Below, piece by piece: positions 46,688 to 56,307 of a stretch of 64,000 nt of DNA. The stretch covers positions 1 to 64,000 of the forward strand of contig JADKFY010000007.1 of assembly GCA_016717305.1 (NCBI GenBank), given 5' to 3'. This stretch comes from Flavobacteriales bacterium. GTDB lineage: Bacteria > Bacteroidota > Bacteroidia > Flavobacteriales_F > PHOS-HE28. The notes under the pieces are model-generated. The model did no database searches, was not told where the DNA came from, and worked only from the letters and a program-made list of their open reading frames with translations. A program made the position numbers and the translations under genes. The first letter of the stretch is position 1; each line of letters opens with the position of its first letter.

Positions 46688-48589
46688 ATGCGCCCTCTCC
46701 AACTAAAGAACCTGCTCATCCTACTCGTGCTCACCCTTGTCCAAGTGGAAGGGTTTGCCGGTGAGGTGATCAAAGAAGCGGAACAAGGACCGCAGGCCAC
46801 AAAACAGATCCAGGCACTGATCAATTCGGCGGTATCGGAATTGGAGAACAACCCCGTTCTTGCACACAAACATGCCGCGAAAGCGCTGGAGTTGGCGGAA
46901 GCATCCAAGGATCAGCAATTGGAGCATGAGGCGTTGCATTGCTTGGCGAATGTGCAGTATCGCACTGGGCTGTCAGCCGAATTCCTTGGCACTGCCCTAC
47001 GTGCCCTTCATCTAGCACGGGCAAAGGGTGATCCCAATGCCATGTCCCGGGACCTTCAACACGTGTCCTTGGCATACATGATGAACGGGAATAAGAAGAA
47101 GGCGTTGGAGGAAGCACGCAATGCACTGGCTTTAACGCTTCCCCTGCAAGACACCGCAGCGGTGGACAGGGGTTATCAGTTCCTGTTACGCACGTTGATG
47201 CAGGCCGGTGAATATGAGGAATTACATCAATTGGCAGAACGGGCTTTGGCACGAGCGAGCACGAACAAGAACGCACTGGAAGTAGCTAGGTCCATGCGCA
47301 TGATCGGCGAGTGCCATCTGGCCCAAGGTCATGCCAATAGCGCCATACCCTACTTAAATAAGGCCTCTTCCACGCTGGAAGAAATGGGCCAGCAAGTAGA
47401 GTACATCGAGAACCAGCTCAACATTGCACAGGCCTTTATGGACCTTGGAAGGACCCACGAGATGAGCTTGACCTTGGACCAAGCTGAACGGTCAATCACG
47501 CCCGGGGCTCCGTGGGAGATCAAGCATCGCGCTTTGGAGCTCAACTATCAGCTTGCAAAGGCACGGATGAATTGGCGGGAGGCGATCGCACTTCTCGAGC
47601 GAGCAAAGTTCGAGAAGGATAGTGTAGCAATGGCACGCCAAGACCATCGCATAACGCAGCTCCAAGTGAATTATCAGTTGGACATGAAGGAGGTGGACAA
47701 TGCCCTACTGCGAGAAGAGAACACGAACCGCGCGGCGGTACTGGAGGACGAACGTTGGGACAAGAACGCCCTGCTCATCACATTGGCCGTTCTGGTAATG
47801 GTGGTCATCGGTTTGGTCTTCACCAGCCGTCGTAGCATCATCTTGGCCCGCAACCTGGAGCGAAAGAGCAACTTGATCAAGGCACAACACAACGAGATCA
47901 GCGCTAAGAACATGGCACTACAACGCCAGAATGTACGGTTGGCAGAATCCATGTTAAGTGAGGAAGAAAAGGAAATGCTGATCAAGGAAATGCACCACCG
48001 GGCGAAGAACAACTTACAGGTGGTGGACAGCTTGCTCCAGATCCAATTGGAAAGCCTGAGCGATGTACAAGTGAAAAGATCTTTGAAGGAAGCGCAAGGG
48101 AGGATCCGCTCCATGGGACTCGTCCACGAGCATCTGTACAGGACTGCCAACGGCACCAAGAACAACCTTCAACAGCACTTGGAAGAATTGGTACGGAACA
48201 CACTTGTAGCATATGGGGCACATGATCGTGTCTCAATCCATGTGGATGCTCCTCTCCCGATCTTCGAAAGTGAAACCCTGATGCCTTTGACCTTGGTAGT
48301 GAATGAGCTTTTCACCAATGCGATCAAGTACGCTTTTGATGGAAGGGATAGTGGGCGAATAAGTATCGTGGTGCGTGAGAGCGGCGCTGGATATGAACTA
48401 CTGTTCGCTCATCTCGGAACTGGAGGTGGCAACAATGGACCTATCCTGAAAGATCAGTCGTTCGGTTTGGAACTCGTTCAAATGCTCGCAGCACAGATGA
48501 ACGGTGAAGTGACCTTCCCAAAAGGCAACGGCACCTCACTTCGCCTTACGTTCCAAACGGAAAAGGAACAGTTGCGAATGGCCTCCTAA
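46688..48589 (+). CDS. TPR sensor histidine kinase, HisKA_2/HWE-like, with altered ATP-binding box
   Basis: 633 residues. Signal/anchor (LKNLLILLVLTLVQVEGFAG), TPR helices at about 30-335, a coiled coil, one membrane helix (NALLITLAVLVMVVIGLVF), another coil, then the kinase. The phospho-acceptor motif is EMHHRAKNNLQVVDSLL (His437), the form found in HisKA_2 kinases. The ATPase N box VVNELFTNAIKYAF is normal. In the G1 box, where DxGxG is expected, the sequence reads FAHLGTGGG, so the adenine-contacting Asp is His575. The G2-like region SFGLELVQML is present. No response regulator gene is adjacent. It may be a degenerate kinase or need another ATP mode. Confidence 0.85.
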   Translation: MRPLQLKNLLILLVLTLVQVEGFAGEVIKEAEQGPQATKQIQALINSAVSELENNPVLAHKHAAKALELAEASKDQQLEHEALHCLANVQYRTGLSAEFLGTALRALHLARAKGDPNAMSRDLQHVSLAYMMNGNKKKALEEARNALALTLPLQDTAAVDRGYQFLLRTLMQAGEYEELHQLAERALARASTNKNALEVARSMRMIGECHLAQGHANSAIPYLNKASSTLEEMGQQVEYIENQLNIAQAFMDLGRTHEMSLTLDQAERSITPGAPWEIKHRALELNYQLAKARMNWREAIALLERAKFEKDSVAMARQDHRITQLQVNYQLDMKEVDNALLREENTNRAAVLEDERWDKNALLITLAVLVMVVIGLVFTSRRSIILARNLERKSNLIKAQHNEISAKNMALQRQNVRLAESMLSEEEKEMLIKEMHHRAKNNLQVVDSLLQIQLESLSDVQVKRSLKEAQGRIRSMGLVHEHLYRTANGTKNNLQQHLEELVRNTLVAYGAHDRVSIHVDAPLPIFESETLMPLTLVVNELFTNAIKYAFDGRDSGRISIVVRESGAGYELLFAHLGTGGGNNGPILKDQSFGLELVQMLAAQMNGEVTFPKGNGTSLRLTFQTEKEQLRMAS

Positions 48590-48638
48590 AGAGGTTTACC
48601 TATTCCGTTCCGTATCGAAGCTCCCTTGCTTGCGGGTA

Positions 48639-48666
48639 CTATGTGGTGATCTGGATCACTACATAG
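48639..48666. promoter_or_regulatory. 28-base near-perfect palindrome
   Basis: CTATGTGGTGATC TG GATCACTACATAG: thirteen-base arms with twelve Watson-Crick pairs and one G-T pair, around a two-base centre. It lies 50 bases after the histidine kinase stop and about 180 bases before the next ATG. No T-run follows on either strand, so it is not a standard terminator; it could be an operator for a dimeric regulator. Confidence 0.5.
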
Positions 48667-48797
48667 GGAAATTGCTGTCCACCAAGCCCGGTCCTAGTAG
48701 GCACCTTTATCTCACGGTGTTCTCCGCGTTCGACCTTACGTGGATAACTCGTTTGTAGCTGTTCAGGCTTTGTCCCGGACATATTCCACGCCACGAT

Positions 48798-48805
48798 TAC
48801 ATTTG
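48798..48805 (+). promoter_or_regulatory. Candidate -7 promoter element TACATTTG
   Basis: Perfect match to TAnnTTTG, 44 bases before the ATG of the oxoamine synthase. No TTTG is found at the ideal 19-base spacing (a TTTG lies 25 bases upstream), so only the -7 element is supported. Confidence 0.35.
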
Positions 48806-48849
48806 CGGCGGCGGCAACGCACATTCCCGATCAACCTTAACGTTCCCAC

Positions 48850-50095
48850 ATGAACGACATTTTCGACAAGATCCGCAAGGACATGGGGCCTATTGGCCGT
48901 CACCATAAACAGAGCCATGGGTACTTCAGTTTCCCTAAATTGGAAGGTGAACTGGGCTCACACATGACATTCCGGGGCAAAGAGGTCCTGGTATGGAGCC
49001 TGAACAACTACTTGGGGCTGGCCAACCATCCTGAAGTACGGAAAGTGGATGCCGAGGCCGCGGCCCAATGGGGTATGGCTTATCCGATGGGCGCCCGGAT
49101 GATGAGCGGTCAGACGAAGTACCACGAGCAATTGGAGCATGAACTCAGCGCGTTCATGGGCAAGGAGGACAGCTTTTTGCTGAATTTCGGGTATCAGGGC
49201 TGCATGAGTGCTATCGAAGCACTCCTTTCCCGCCATGATGTGCTGGTATATGACAGCGAAAGCCATGCCTGTATGATCGATGGGGCCCGCCTCCACCACG
49301 GTAAGCGATTCGTGTTCCAGCATAACGACATGGCGAGCTTCGAGAAACAGCTTGACCATGCCAAGAAGATCACGGATAGGACCGGCGGCGGCATCATGGT
49401 GATGACCGAAGGTGTGTTCGGGATGGCCGGTGATCAAGGCATGTTGAAGGAGATCTGTAAATACAAGGAAAAGTACAATTTCCGACTCTTCGTTGACGAT
49501 GCCCATGGCTTCGGTATGATGGGCCGCGATGGGCGTGGAACGGCCGATGCACAAGGCGTACAGGACCAAGTGGATGTGTACTTTCGGAACTTTCGCCAAG
49601 GCGATGGCCAGTATTGGTGCCTTTATCAGCGGACCCGAGGACATCATGACCTACATGCGCTATAACATGCGTAGCCAAGTTTTCGCCAAGAGTTTGCCAA
49701 TGCCGATCGTGATCGGTGCGTTGAAGCGGTTGGATATGATCCGTACGATGCCCGAATTGGGCCAGAAGCTCTGGAACATTTCGAACGCGCTACAGAATGG
49801 CCTCAAAGAGGCAGGCATGGACATTGGCAATACCACCAGTTGCGTCACCCCAGTGTACATGAAAGGCGGCGTACCGGAGGCCACCAATGCCATTGTGGAC
49901 CTGCGCGAGAACCATGGTATCTTCTGCAGTATCGTGGTATACCCAGTGATCCCGAAGGATACCATTCTCCTGCGGTTGATCCCAACAGCAGCACACTCCT
50001 TGGAAGATGTGACCTACACCGTCCAGAACTTCAAACGGGTAGCAGAGAAACTTGCAGCAGGAGCCTACAAAGGTGAAACGGTGGCTAGTTTCTGA
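48850..50095 (+). CDS. Alpha-oxoamine synthase family PLP enzyme, probable serine palmitoyltransferase or KBL (one frameshift)
   Basis: About 414 residues across a break at TTT 49582-49584 (one T too many). N-terminal SLNNYLGLANHPEVRK, the PLP-phosphate loop NFGYQGCMSAIEALLS, the ring-stacking His in YDSESHACMIDGARLHHG, the Asp pair in RLFVDDAHGFGMMG, and the Schiff-base Lys in GTFAKAMASIGAF identify the family. Members condense an amino acid with acyl-CoA (serine palmitoyltransferase, glycine C-acetyltransferase, cysteate acyltransferase). The family position cannot be fixed by reading; Bacteroidota sphingolipid or sulfonolipid synthesis is likely. The gene stands alone, with its own promoter element and a hairpin after the stop. 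Confidence 0.87.
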
Positions 50096-50133
50096 ACCGG
50101 CACGTCAGCAAGCTTAATTCATACATTTTACCT

Positions 50134-50161
50134 ACGGCCTTCCTTACCAAAGGGAGGCCGT
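50134..50161 (+). terminator. Hairpin after the oxoamine synthase gene
   Basis: Arms ACGGCCTTCC and GGGAGGCCGT fold into a stem of about nine pairs with one bulge and a loop of about 8 bases. It is followed by TGTTCGTTGT, which is only moderately T-rich. Position 40 bases after the stop supports a terminator. Confidence 0.55.
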
Positions 50162-50380
50162 GTTCGTTGTACTAATGGCAGTTCCCTTTGGCCACTACAG
50201 ATCAAGGAATGTGTGCGATGCGGTCACTTGGCTCTGCGCCGCTCGCCTCTGGTAGCGTCGAGGCATCTCGGCCCGGCACGAACTTGTTGAAGGCTATTCC
50301 CTACAGTGTGAACGGTACCCGTCGGGTCAACGAAAAAGTGGTAACTCGATCGGACGGGTATATCCAACAAGGACGAAGAT

Positions 50381-51553
50381 CTACATCCCGATCTTCTTCA
50401 TCACCCCATTCGGCACACCCTTCTTGTTCACCACGAAGGCGGTGGTCTTGTACTGCACGTAGGCTTTGCTCATGTAGAGGAAACCCTTGTGATCGTTGGT
50501 GTCGCCCCAGCTGTTCTTTACGATGTACCACTCTTTGCCGTTCTGGTCCTGCGCGATACCGGTGAGTTGCATGCCGTGGTCGTCCGTGGTACCGAAGTTG
50601 TCGTAGGCCGCTTGGCGCATTTCGGCTGTTATTACTGGTTCGGGTTGTGGGCTCTTGAAGAGTTCCTGCCGTTCGGCCTTGGTCAATTTCTCGGCATCTT
50701 CCATAGTGGTGAAGGCCACGCCGTTCTTCCAACTGAAGGTGGGTTCGCTCACATCGCCTCCCCAGGCCACAGTGTAGCCCGCGCGCAAGGCGTTGTCGAT
50801 GATGACGGTCAGGTCTTCCACCGGAACGTTCCATGCCGGTTGGTACATCCAATTGTCCGGCACCATCAGCATGCTCTTGCTGTAATACGGCGCGTCGGTG
50901 CCGGAGATGAATTCCAGGTAGTCGTTGGCATCGAGCTTCACCACTTCATCGGCAAAACGCTTCTGTGTGTAGGTCTTCCCGTTGTACGTGAACTCCTCGG
51001 GCACTTCGCCCAGGTAGGCATCAAGCACGCCATCGAAGGCCTTCCTCCAAACGGGTGTGAGCTTGCCATCGTTCGGTGCTTTCACGAGAGCATCGAGCAT
51101 GCCCTTGAGCACCGCTTGCATCTCGGCGAATTCGTTCTCGTCGTTGCCGAAGTTCAATCCGGTGTAGGCCTCTGCCGGTATCGCACCGTACTTCGCGTAC
51201 ATGTTCACGGCATCGTGACCGAGACCGCCATCACCGTAGTTCAACGAACCGTGCATGCGGAGGTAGTTCACCGCCTTCTCTTCGTAGGCCTTGCGTGCCG
51301 TGTAGATCTTGGAGAGGTGGATGGATGGTCCCCCCTTTTTGATCATTTCCGATTCCAGGAAGGATCCGGTGGAGTAGCTCCAGCAGGTGCCGGATGAACC
51401 TTGGTCCTCTACCGGTGTGGTCTCGGCACTCACCACGGTGGTGAACCGGAAGCCGACGGTATCGCTCTTGTTGCCGCTGATCTTCTTGATCAGGTCGTCC
51501 TGGGAATGCAGGCTGCTGCTGATGAGAAGTAAGGAAAGGAGGAAGGTCTTCAT
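50381..51553 (-). CDS. Secreted papain-like cysteine peptidase, C1 family (C1B/bleomycin-hydrolase-like)
   Basis: 390 residues. The signal peptide is MKTFLLSLLLISSSLHSQ. The active-site Gln and Cys are in VEDQGSSGTCWSYST (Cys about 57), the His in TTDDHGMQLTG, and the Asn in YIVKNSWGDTN, so the catalytic set is complete. A long insert between the Cys and His parts (LGHDAVNMYAKYGAIPAEAY, then DNWMYQPAWNVPVEDL) matches the C1B branch related to bleomycin hydrolase and PepC, here as an exported form. No propeptide is evident between the signal and the catalytic domain. It is divergent from the marR gene. Confidence 0.92.
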   Translation of the reverse strand: MKTFLLSLLLISSSLHSQDDLIKKISGNKSDTVGFRFTTVVSAETTPVEDQGSSGTCWSYSTGSFLESEMIKKGGPSIHLSKIYTARKAYEEKAVNYLRMHGSLNYGDGGLGHDAVNMYAKYGAIPAEAYTGLNFGNDENEFAEMQAVLKGMLDALVKAPNDGKLTPVWRKAFDGVLDAYLGEVPEEFTYNGKTYTQKRFADEVVKLDANDYLEFISGTDAPYYSKSMLMVPDNWMYQPAWNVPVEDLTVIIDNALRAGYTVAWGGDVSEPTFSWKNGVAFTTMEDAEKLTKAERQELFKSPQPEPVITAEMRQAAYDNFGTTDDHGMQLTGIAQDQNGKEWYIVKNSWGDTNDHKGFLYMSKAYVQYKTTAFVVNKKGVPNGVMKKIGM

Positions 51554-51666
51554 GGATCGAGGGGTTGCCGCAAAGAAAGTGGATGCAGAGTGATCGTGAG
51601 GTTCCTTTCCGGGTCGAACGGTTGGAGACTTGGCGAATGCGTTTCACAAGTTTTCACGATCTTCTC

Positions 51667-52185
51667 ATGAACATAGTTACATCTGTAACTGTTCCATTTA
51701 GAACTTTGTCCCCCGTGAACGGAACCGACATACCCTTGGGCCACTGGTTCGCTGTTTTGACGCAGCGCTACTACACGATCCTGCACCGCATGAAGGTCTA
51801 CGACCTGGATCGTTGGTTCGTAGTGTTGGTGGCGATCGCCGAGAGCGATGGCCACATGAGCCAGCAGGAGCTTTCACGCGAACTCATGATCGACAAGGTG
51901 AGCATGGTGCGCGCCTTGGACCTGCTCAGCGCCAAGGGCTACGTGGAACGCATCAACTGTCCGGATGATCGCCGCAAGCACCATATCCGCTTGCTGCCAA
52001 AAGCCAAGCCGGTGGTGAAGGCCATCAAGAAAGCCTATGCTGAAGTGAATGCCTTGGTTCTGGGACCGATGTCCGAAACCGCGCGGAACAAATTCCTGAA
52101 GGATGTTCAGGCGATGCTGGAACGCATGCCCACGGATGGAATGCAACCAGCCAATTTGAAGTACACGAAGAAGCTTCCGAAATGA
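51667..52185 (+). CDS. MarR-family transcriptional regulator
   Basis: 172 residues from ATG 51667, or 156 from GTG 51715. The later start is attractive because the palindrome at 51675-51690 would then lie in the promoter and not in the coding sequence. The winged helix-turn-helix has MSQQELSRELMIDKVSMVRALDLLSAKGYVER and the wing Asp-Arg motif CPDDRRKHHIRL. The helical dimer parts are LTQRYYTILHRMK and the C-terminal helices. MarR proteins repress efflux and stress genes and are released by small aromatic ligands. It overlaps the membrane-fusion-protein gene by four bases, heading an efflux operon. Confidence 0.9.
   Translation: MNIVTSVTVPFRTLSPVNGTDIPLGHWFAVLTQRYYTILHRMKVYDLDRWFVVLVAIAESDGHMSQQELSRELMIDKVSMVRALDLLSAKGYVERINCPDDRRKHHIRLLPKAKPVVKAIKKAYAEVNALVLGPMSETARNKFLKDVQAMLERMPTDGMQPANLKYTKKLPK
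51675..51690. promoter_or_regulatory. Perfect palindrome, candidate MarR operator
   Basis: AGTTACA TC TGTAACT: two perfect seven-base arms around a two-base centre, located at the 5' end of the marR reading frame. It overlaps the upstream ATG (51667) region and lies 25 bases before the GTG at 51715. MarR-type dimers bind such 16-18 base palindromes at their own promoters, so autoregulation of the efflux operon is a likely role. Confidence 0.6.
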
Positions 52186-53273
52186 CCCGACGCCCCTTCC
52201 ATTGGTCCACTCCTACCCTCGCCGGATCGCTTCTGCTGGCCTTCGTCCTTACCTCGTGCGGTGGCGATGAAGAAGAAGTCGACGCAGATGAGCGTCCACC
52301 TATGGCCGTGCAGGTGCACGTGCTTGCACCCACTGTATTGGACAACGCCATCGTGACGACGGGCACCCTCATGGCGAATGAAGAAGTGGATCTGGTGAGC
52401 GAACTCGCCGGACGCGTCACTTCCATTGGCTTTACCGAGGGAGGCAACGTGAGCGCGGGGCAGGTGCTCTTGAAGATCAACGACGACGAGTTGCAGGCGC
52501 AACTGCGCAAGGCCGAGGCGAACCTAAAGCTGGCCAAGGACAACAATGACCGGAAGGAACAGTTGCTCGCTGTCAAGGGGATCAGTCAGGAACAGTATGA
52601 TGCAGCGCAGGCACAACTCGCGGGCTTGCAGGCCGAAGCCGATGAATTGAAGACGCGCATCGCGAAGAGCACCATCCGCGCACCCTTTAACGGAAAAGTA
52701 GGACTGCGTTCGGTGAGCGAAGGTGGGTTCGTAGGCAGCAACGCAGTGATCGCAAAGCTGCAACAGATCGACCCTATCAAAGTCGAGTTCGCCATGCCGG
52801 AACGCTATGGCCGCATAATGAAGCCCGGCACTGCGATCAGCTATTCGTTGGAAGGTGATACCGCGACATACAAGGGTGATGTCTATGCCGTGGACCCCAG
52901 CGTGGACGCTACCACGCGCACGGTGAAAGTGCGCGCACGGAGCGACAACAAGGACGGCCATCTCCTCCCCGGCTCCTTCGCGAAAGTGGATGTGCGCTTG
53001 GAGCGGATCAGCGATGCACTCGTGGTTCCTGCGGAAGCGCTGATCCCCGACATCCAAGGACAGAAGGTCCTGCTGATCAAGAACGGCAAGGCCGTGAGCC
53101 AGCGCGTGATGACCGGCATCCGCACGGCGAACAGCGTGCAGATCACCAACGGGGCCCAGCCCGGCGATTCGGTGCTCGTCACTGGATTGCTTGCGGTGCG
53201 TGAAGGCATGCCGGTTTCAGCGATCCCTGCGAAAGCCGTGAACGAAGCGGTTGTAACCGACAGCGTACGATGA
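52182..53273 (+). CDS. RND efflux periplasmic adaptor (membrane fusion protein) lipoprotein
   Basis: 363 residues. The lipoprotein signal ends in Leu-Thr-Ser-Cys (STPTLAGSLLLAFVLTSC). The two lipoyl halves are ELAGRVTSIGFTEGGNVSAGQVLLKI and STIRAPFNGKVGLRSVSEGG, joined by an alpha-helical hairpin (LQAQLRKAEANLKLAKDN ... QAQLAGLQAEADELKTRI). The beta-barrel and membrane-proximal domains follow (VEFAMPERYGRIM, TRTVKVRARSDN). It bridges the inner-membrane pump and the outer-membrane channel. Reading frame intact, in contrast to the next two genes. Overlaps marR by four bases and the pump gene by four bases. Confidence 0.93.
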   Translation: MTRRPFHWSTPTLAGSLLLAFVLTSCGGDEEEVDADERPPMAVQVHVLAPTVLDNAIVTTGTLMANEEVDLVSELAGRVTSIGFTEGGNVSAGQVLLKINDDELQAQLRKAEANLKLAKDNNDRKEQLLAVKGISQEQYDAAQAQLAGLQAEADELKTRIAKSTIRAPFNGKVGLRSVSEGGFVGSNAVIAKLQQIDPIKVEFAMPERYGRIMKPGTAISYSLEGDTATYKGDVYAVDPSVDATTRTVKVRARSDNKDGHLLPGSFAKVDVRLERISDALVVPAEALIPDIQGQKVLLIKNGKAVSQRVMTGIRTANSVQITNGAQPGDSVLVTGLLAVREGMPVSAIPAKAVNEAVVTDSVR

Positions 53274-56200
53274 ATATCGGAACCGTCAGCATCAACCGAC
53301 CGGTACTTGCCTCGGTGATCTCGATCATCATCGTGCTCTTCGGTGCGATCGGGTTCGACTTCCTGGCGTGCGTGAATACCCCAGCGTGGATCCGCCGGTG
53401 ATCACCGTGACCACCAACTACGTGGGTGCGAACGCGGACATCATCGAGAGCCAGATCACCGAAGTGCTGGAGGAGCAGATCAACGGTATCGCCGGCATCC
53501 GCAACCTCACGAGCGTAAGCAGCGATGGGCGCAGCACCATCACCGTGGAATTCGAGTTGGACGTGGACCTGGAAGCCGCGGCCAACGACGTGCGCGACCG
53601 CGTGAGCCGTAGCCTGCGCAACCTGCCCTTGGATGTGGACCCGCCCATCGTGGCGAAGAGCGATGCGGACAGCAACCCGATCGTTTCCATGACGATCCAG
53701 AGCGATCAGCGCAACCTGCTCGAGTTGAGCCAGATCGCGAACGACGTCTTCAAAGAGCGCCTGCAAACGATCCCCGGAGTCAGAAATATCCGCGGATGGG
53801 GCGACAAGAAGTTCAGTATGAAACTGCAGCTGGACCCGGTGAAGATGGCCGGTTTCCAGGTCACCCCGATGGATGTGCGCAACGCCTTGAACCGCGAGAA
53901 CGTGGAACTGCCCAGCGGCGCATCGAAGGTTTCAATACCGAACTGAGCATCCGCACCTGGTCGATTGACCACCGGAAGAATTCAACGACCTGATCATCCG
54001 CGAGAATGATGGACGGGTGGTGCGCTGGCGACATCGGCTGGCGGAACTGCGGCCGGAGAACGAACGTTCGCTCTTGCGCGGGAATGGCGGCGTTGCACAG
54101 GTCGCGGTGGCCATCACCCCACAGCCGGGCAGCAACTACATCGCCATCGCCGATGAGTTCTACAAGCGCGTGGACCAGATCAAGAAGGACCTGCCCGATG
54201 ACCTGCGCTACAACGTGGCGATGGATACCACCGTGGGCATCCGCGCGGCGATCGTGGAAGTGGAAGAGACCGTGCTGATCGCCTTCGGGCTTGTGGTGCT
54301 CGTTATCTTCGTTTTCCTGCGCGACTGGCGCACCACGCTCATCCCCGTGCTCGCGATCCCGATCTCGCTCATCGGGGCTTTCTTCATCATGTGGGCGGCG
54401 GGCTTCAGCATCAACATCCTCACACTGCTGGCCATCGTGCTCGCCACCGGCATCGTGGTGGATGATGCGATCGTGGTGCTGGAGAACATCTATTCCAAGA
54501 TCGAGGCCGGCATGGATCCTATGGAGGCCGGACGCAAAGGCAGCACTGAGATCACCTTCGCCATCATCAGCACCACCGTCACATTGGCGGCGGTCTTCCT
54601 GCCCATCATCTTCCTCAGTGGATTGACCGGTCGTCTGTTCCGTGAGTTCGGGATCGTGGTGGCCGGTGCGGTCATCATCAGCGCTGGTCTCGCTCCGCCA
54701 CGCCGATGATGAGCGCACGCTTGCTGAAGCGCAAGGAAAGCACAGCCGCTTCTTCAGGTCACCGAGCGCTTCTTCGAACGCTTGTCGAGCGGCTACGAGC
54801 GCTCACTCGGCTTCCTGCGCAGGCGCTGGCTGGCCTTTGTCGTCATGGCGGTCAGCCTGGGCCTGATCTGGCTGGCCGGCTCAACATCCCCAGCGAACTG
54901 GCACCGGCCGAGGACAAGAGCCGTTTCATGGTGCAGAGCACCGCGCCGGAAGGCACCAGCTTCGAGCTGATGAACGATTACCTGAGCACATGATCGAGCT
55001 GGTGGACACCATGCCCGAGCGGCAGGCCCTCATCAGCGTAACGGCGCCCGGCTTCGGCACCGCATCGTCCACCAACAACGGCTTTGTGCGCGTCACATTG
55101 GTCCCGCCGAGCGAACGGGACAAGACCCAGGACGAACTGGCCAAGGAGGTCATGAGCAAGGTGCAAGGGCTCAACCTGGCACGCACGTTCGTGATCCAGG
55201 AGCCCACGATCGGTGGATCGCGCTTTTCGGCTGCCGGTGCAGTTCGTGATCCAGGCACCGGACTTCGAACGCCTGCGCAGTATCCCCACCTTCATGGAAA
55301 GGCCGCGGCCGACACCTTCAGGTGGTGGACCTCAACCTGAAGTTCAACAAGCCGGAGATCAACGTGGAGATCGATCGCGATCGCGCACGCGCCATGGGCG
55401 TGAGCATGCAGGACATCGCCGAGACCTTGCAGCTCTACTTCAGCGGCCAGCGCTACGGCTACTTCATCATGCAGGGCAAGCAGTACCAAGTGATCGGTCA
55501 GGCCACGCGCGACAACCGCGATGCGCCGATCGACCTGCGCAGTGCATACGTCCGCAACGACAAAGGCGAGCTGATGCAGTTGGACAACCTCGTGCGCATG
55601 AGCGACCGCAGCACACCGCCGCAGCTCTTCCGCTACAACCGCTACGTGAGCGCCACCGTGAGCGCCAGCACCGTGGATGGCAAGACCATCGGCGATGGCA
55701 TCGAGGCCATGGATCGCATTGCGGATGAAGTGCTCGACGACAGCTTCACGACCGCGCTCGGTGGCGTGAGCAAGGAATTCGCCGAGAGCGGAAGCAGTCT
55801 GATGTTCGCATTCCTGCTCGCACTTGTGCTCATCTTCTTGATCCTCGCGGCGCAGTTCGAAAGCTGGATCGACCCGCTGGTGGTGATGTTCACCGTGCCG
55901 CTCGCGTTGGCCGGTGCGCTGATCACGCTATTGCTCGGTGGGCACACGCTCAACATCTTCTCGCAGATCGGCATCATCGTCCTCGTGGGCCTTGTCACCA
56001 AGAACGGGATCCTCATCGTGGAGTTCGCGAACCAGCGCAAGGAAGCTGGCTTGAAGAAAAATGGAAGCCGTGGTGGATGCCGCCAGCCAGCGCTTCCGTC
56101 CGATCCTTATGACCAGCTTGGCCACGATCCTCGGCGCATTGCCCATCGCGCTGGGGCGCGGCGAAGGCGTCCATGGGCATCGCGATCATCGGCGGCTTGC

Positions 56201-56300
56201 TCTTCGCTTGGTGCTCACGCTGTACGTGGTGCCCGCGCTGTATAGTTATATGAGCCGCGAACTGGTTGGGGAACGAGGCACTGGAACGACGAAACAGTAA
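53270..56300 (+). pseudogene. RND (AcrB-type) efflux pump, reading frame broken at ten or more places
   Basis: The whole pump (about 1010 residues) can be followed, but only by changing frame repeatedly. From ATG 53270 it opens MNIGTVSINRPVLASVISII; the first break is at about 53365, where one G is missing before GVREYPSVDPPVITVTTNYVG. Further breaks lie near 53918, 53960-53980, 54035, 54050, 54676, 54735, 54885, 54990, 55228, 55310, 56060 and 56165-56205. Conserved parts include the proton-relay Asp pair in GIVVDDAIVVLENIY and the porter segments. Almost all breaks are losses in GG/GGG or CC/CCC runs, and I saw no in-frame substitution stop. Sequencing error is the simplest reading; a genuine pseudogene is possible. 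Inner-membrane trimer exporting drugs with proton influx. Confidence 0.85.
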
Positions 56301-56307
56301 GCCCCGA

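Noticed and set aside
53368..56300. Several separate small genes in the efflux region
   Set aside because: Each fragment matches a successive part of a single RND pump in order, so they are pieces of one locus.
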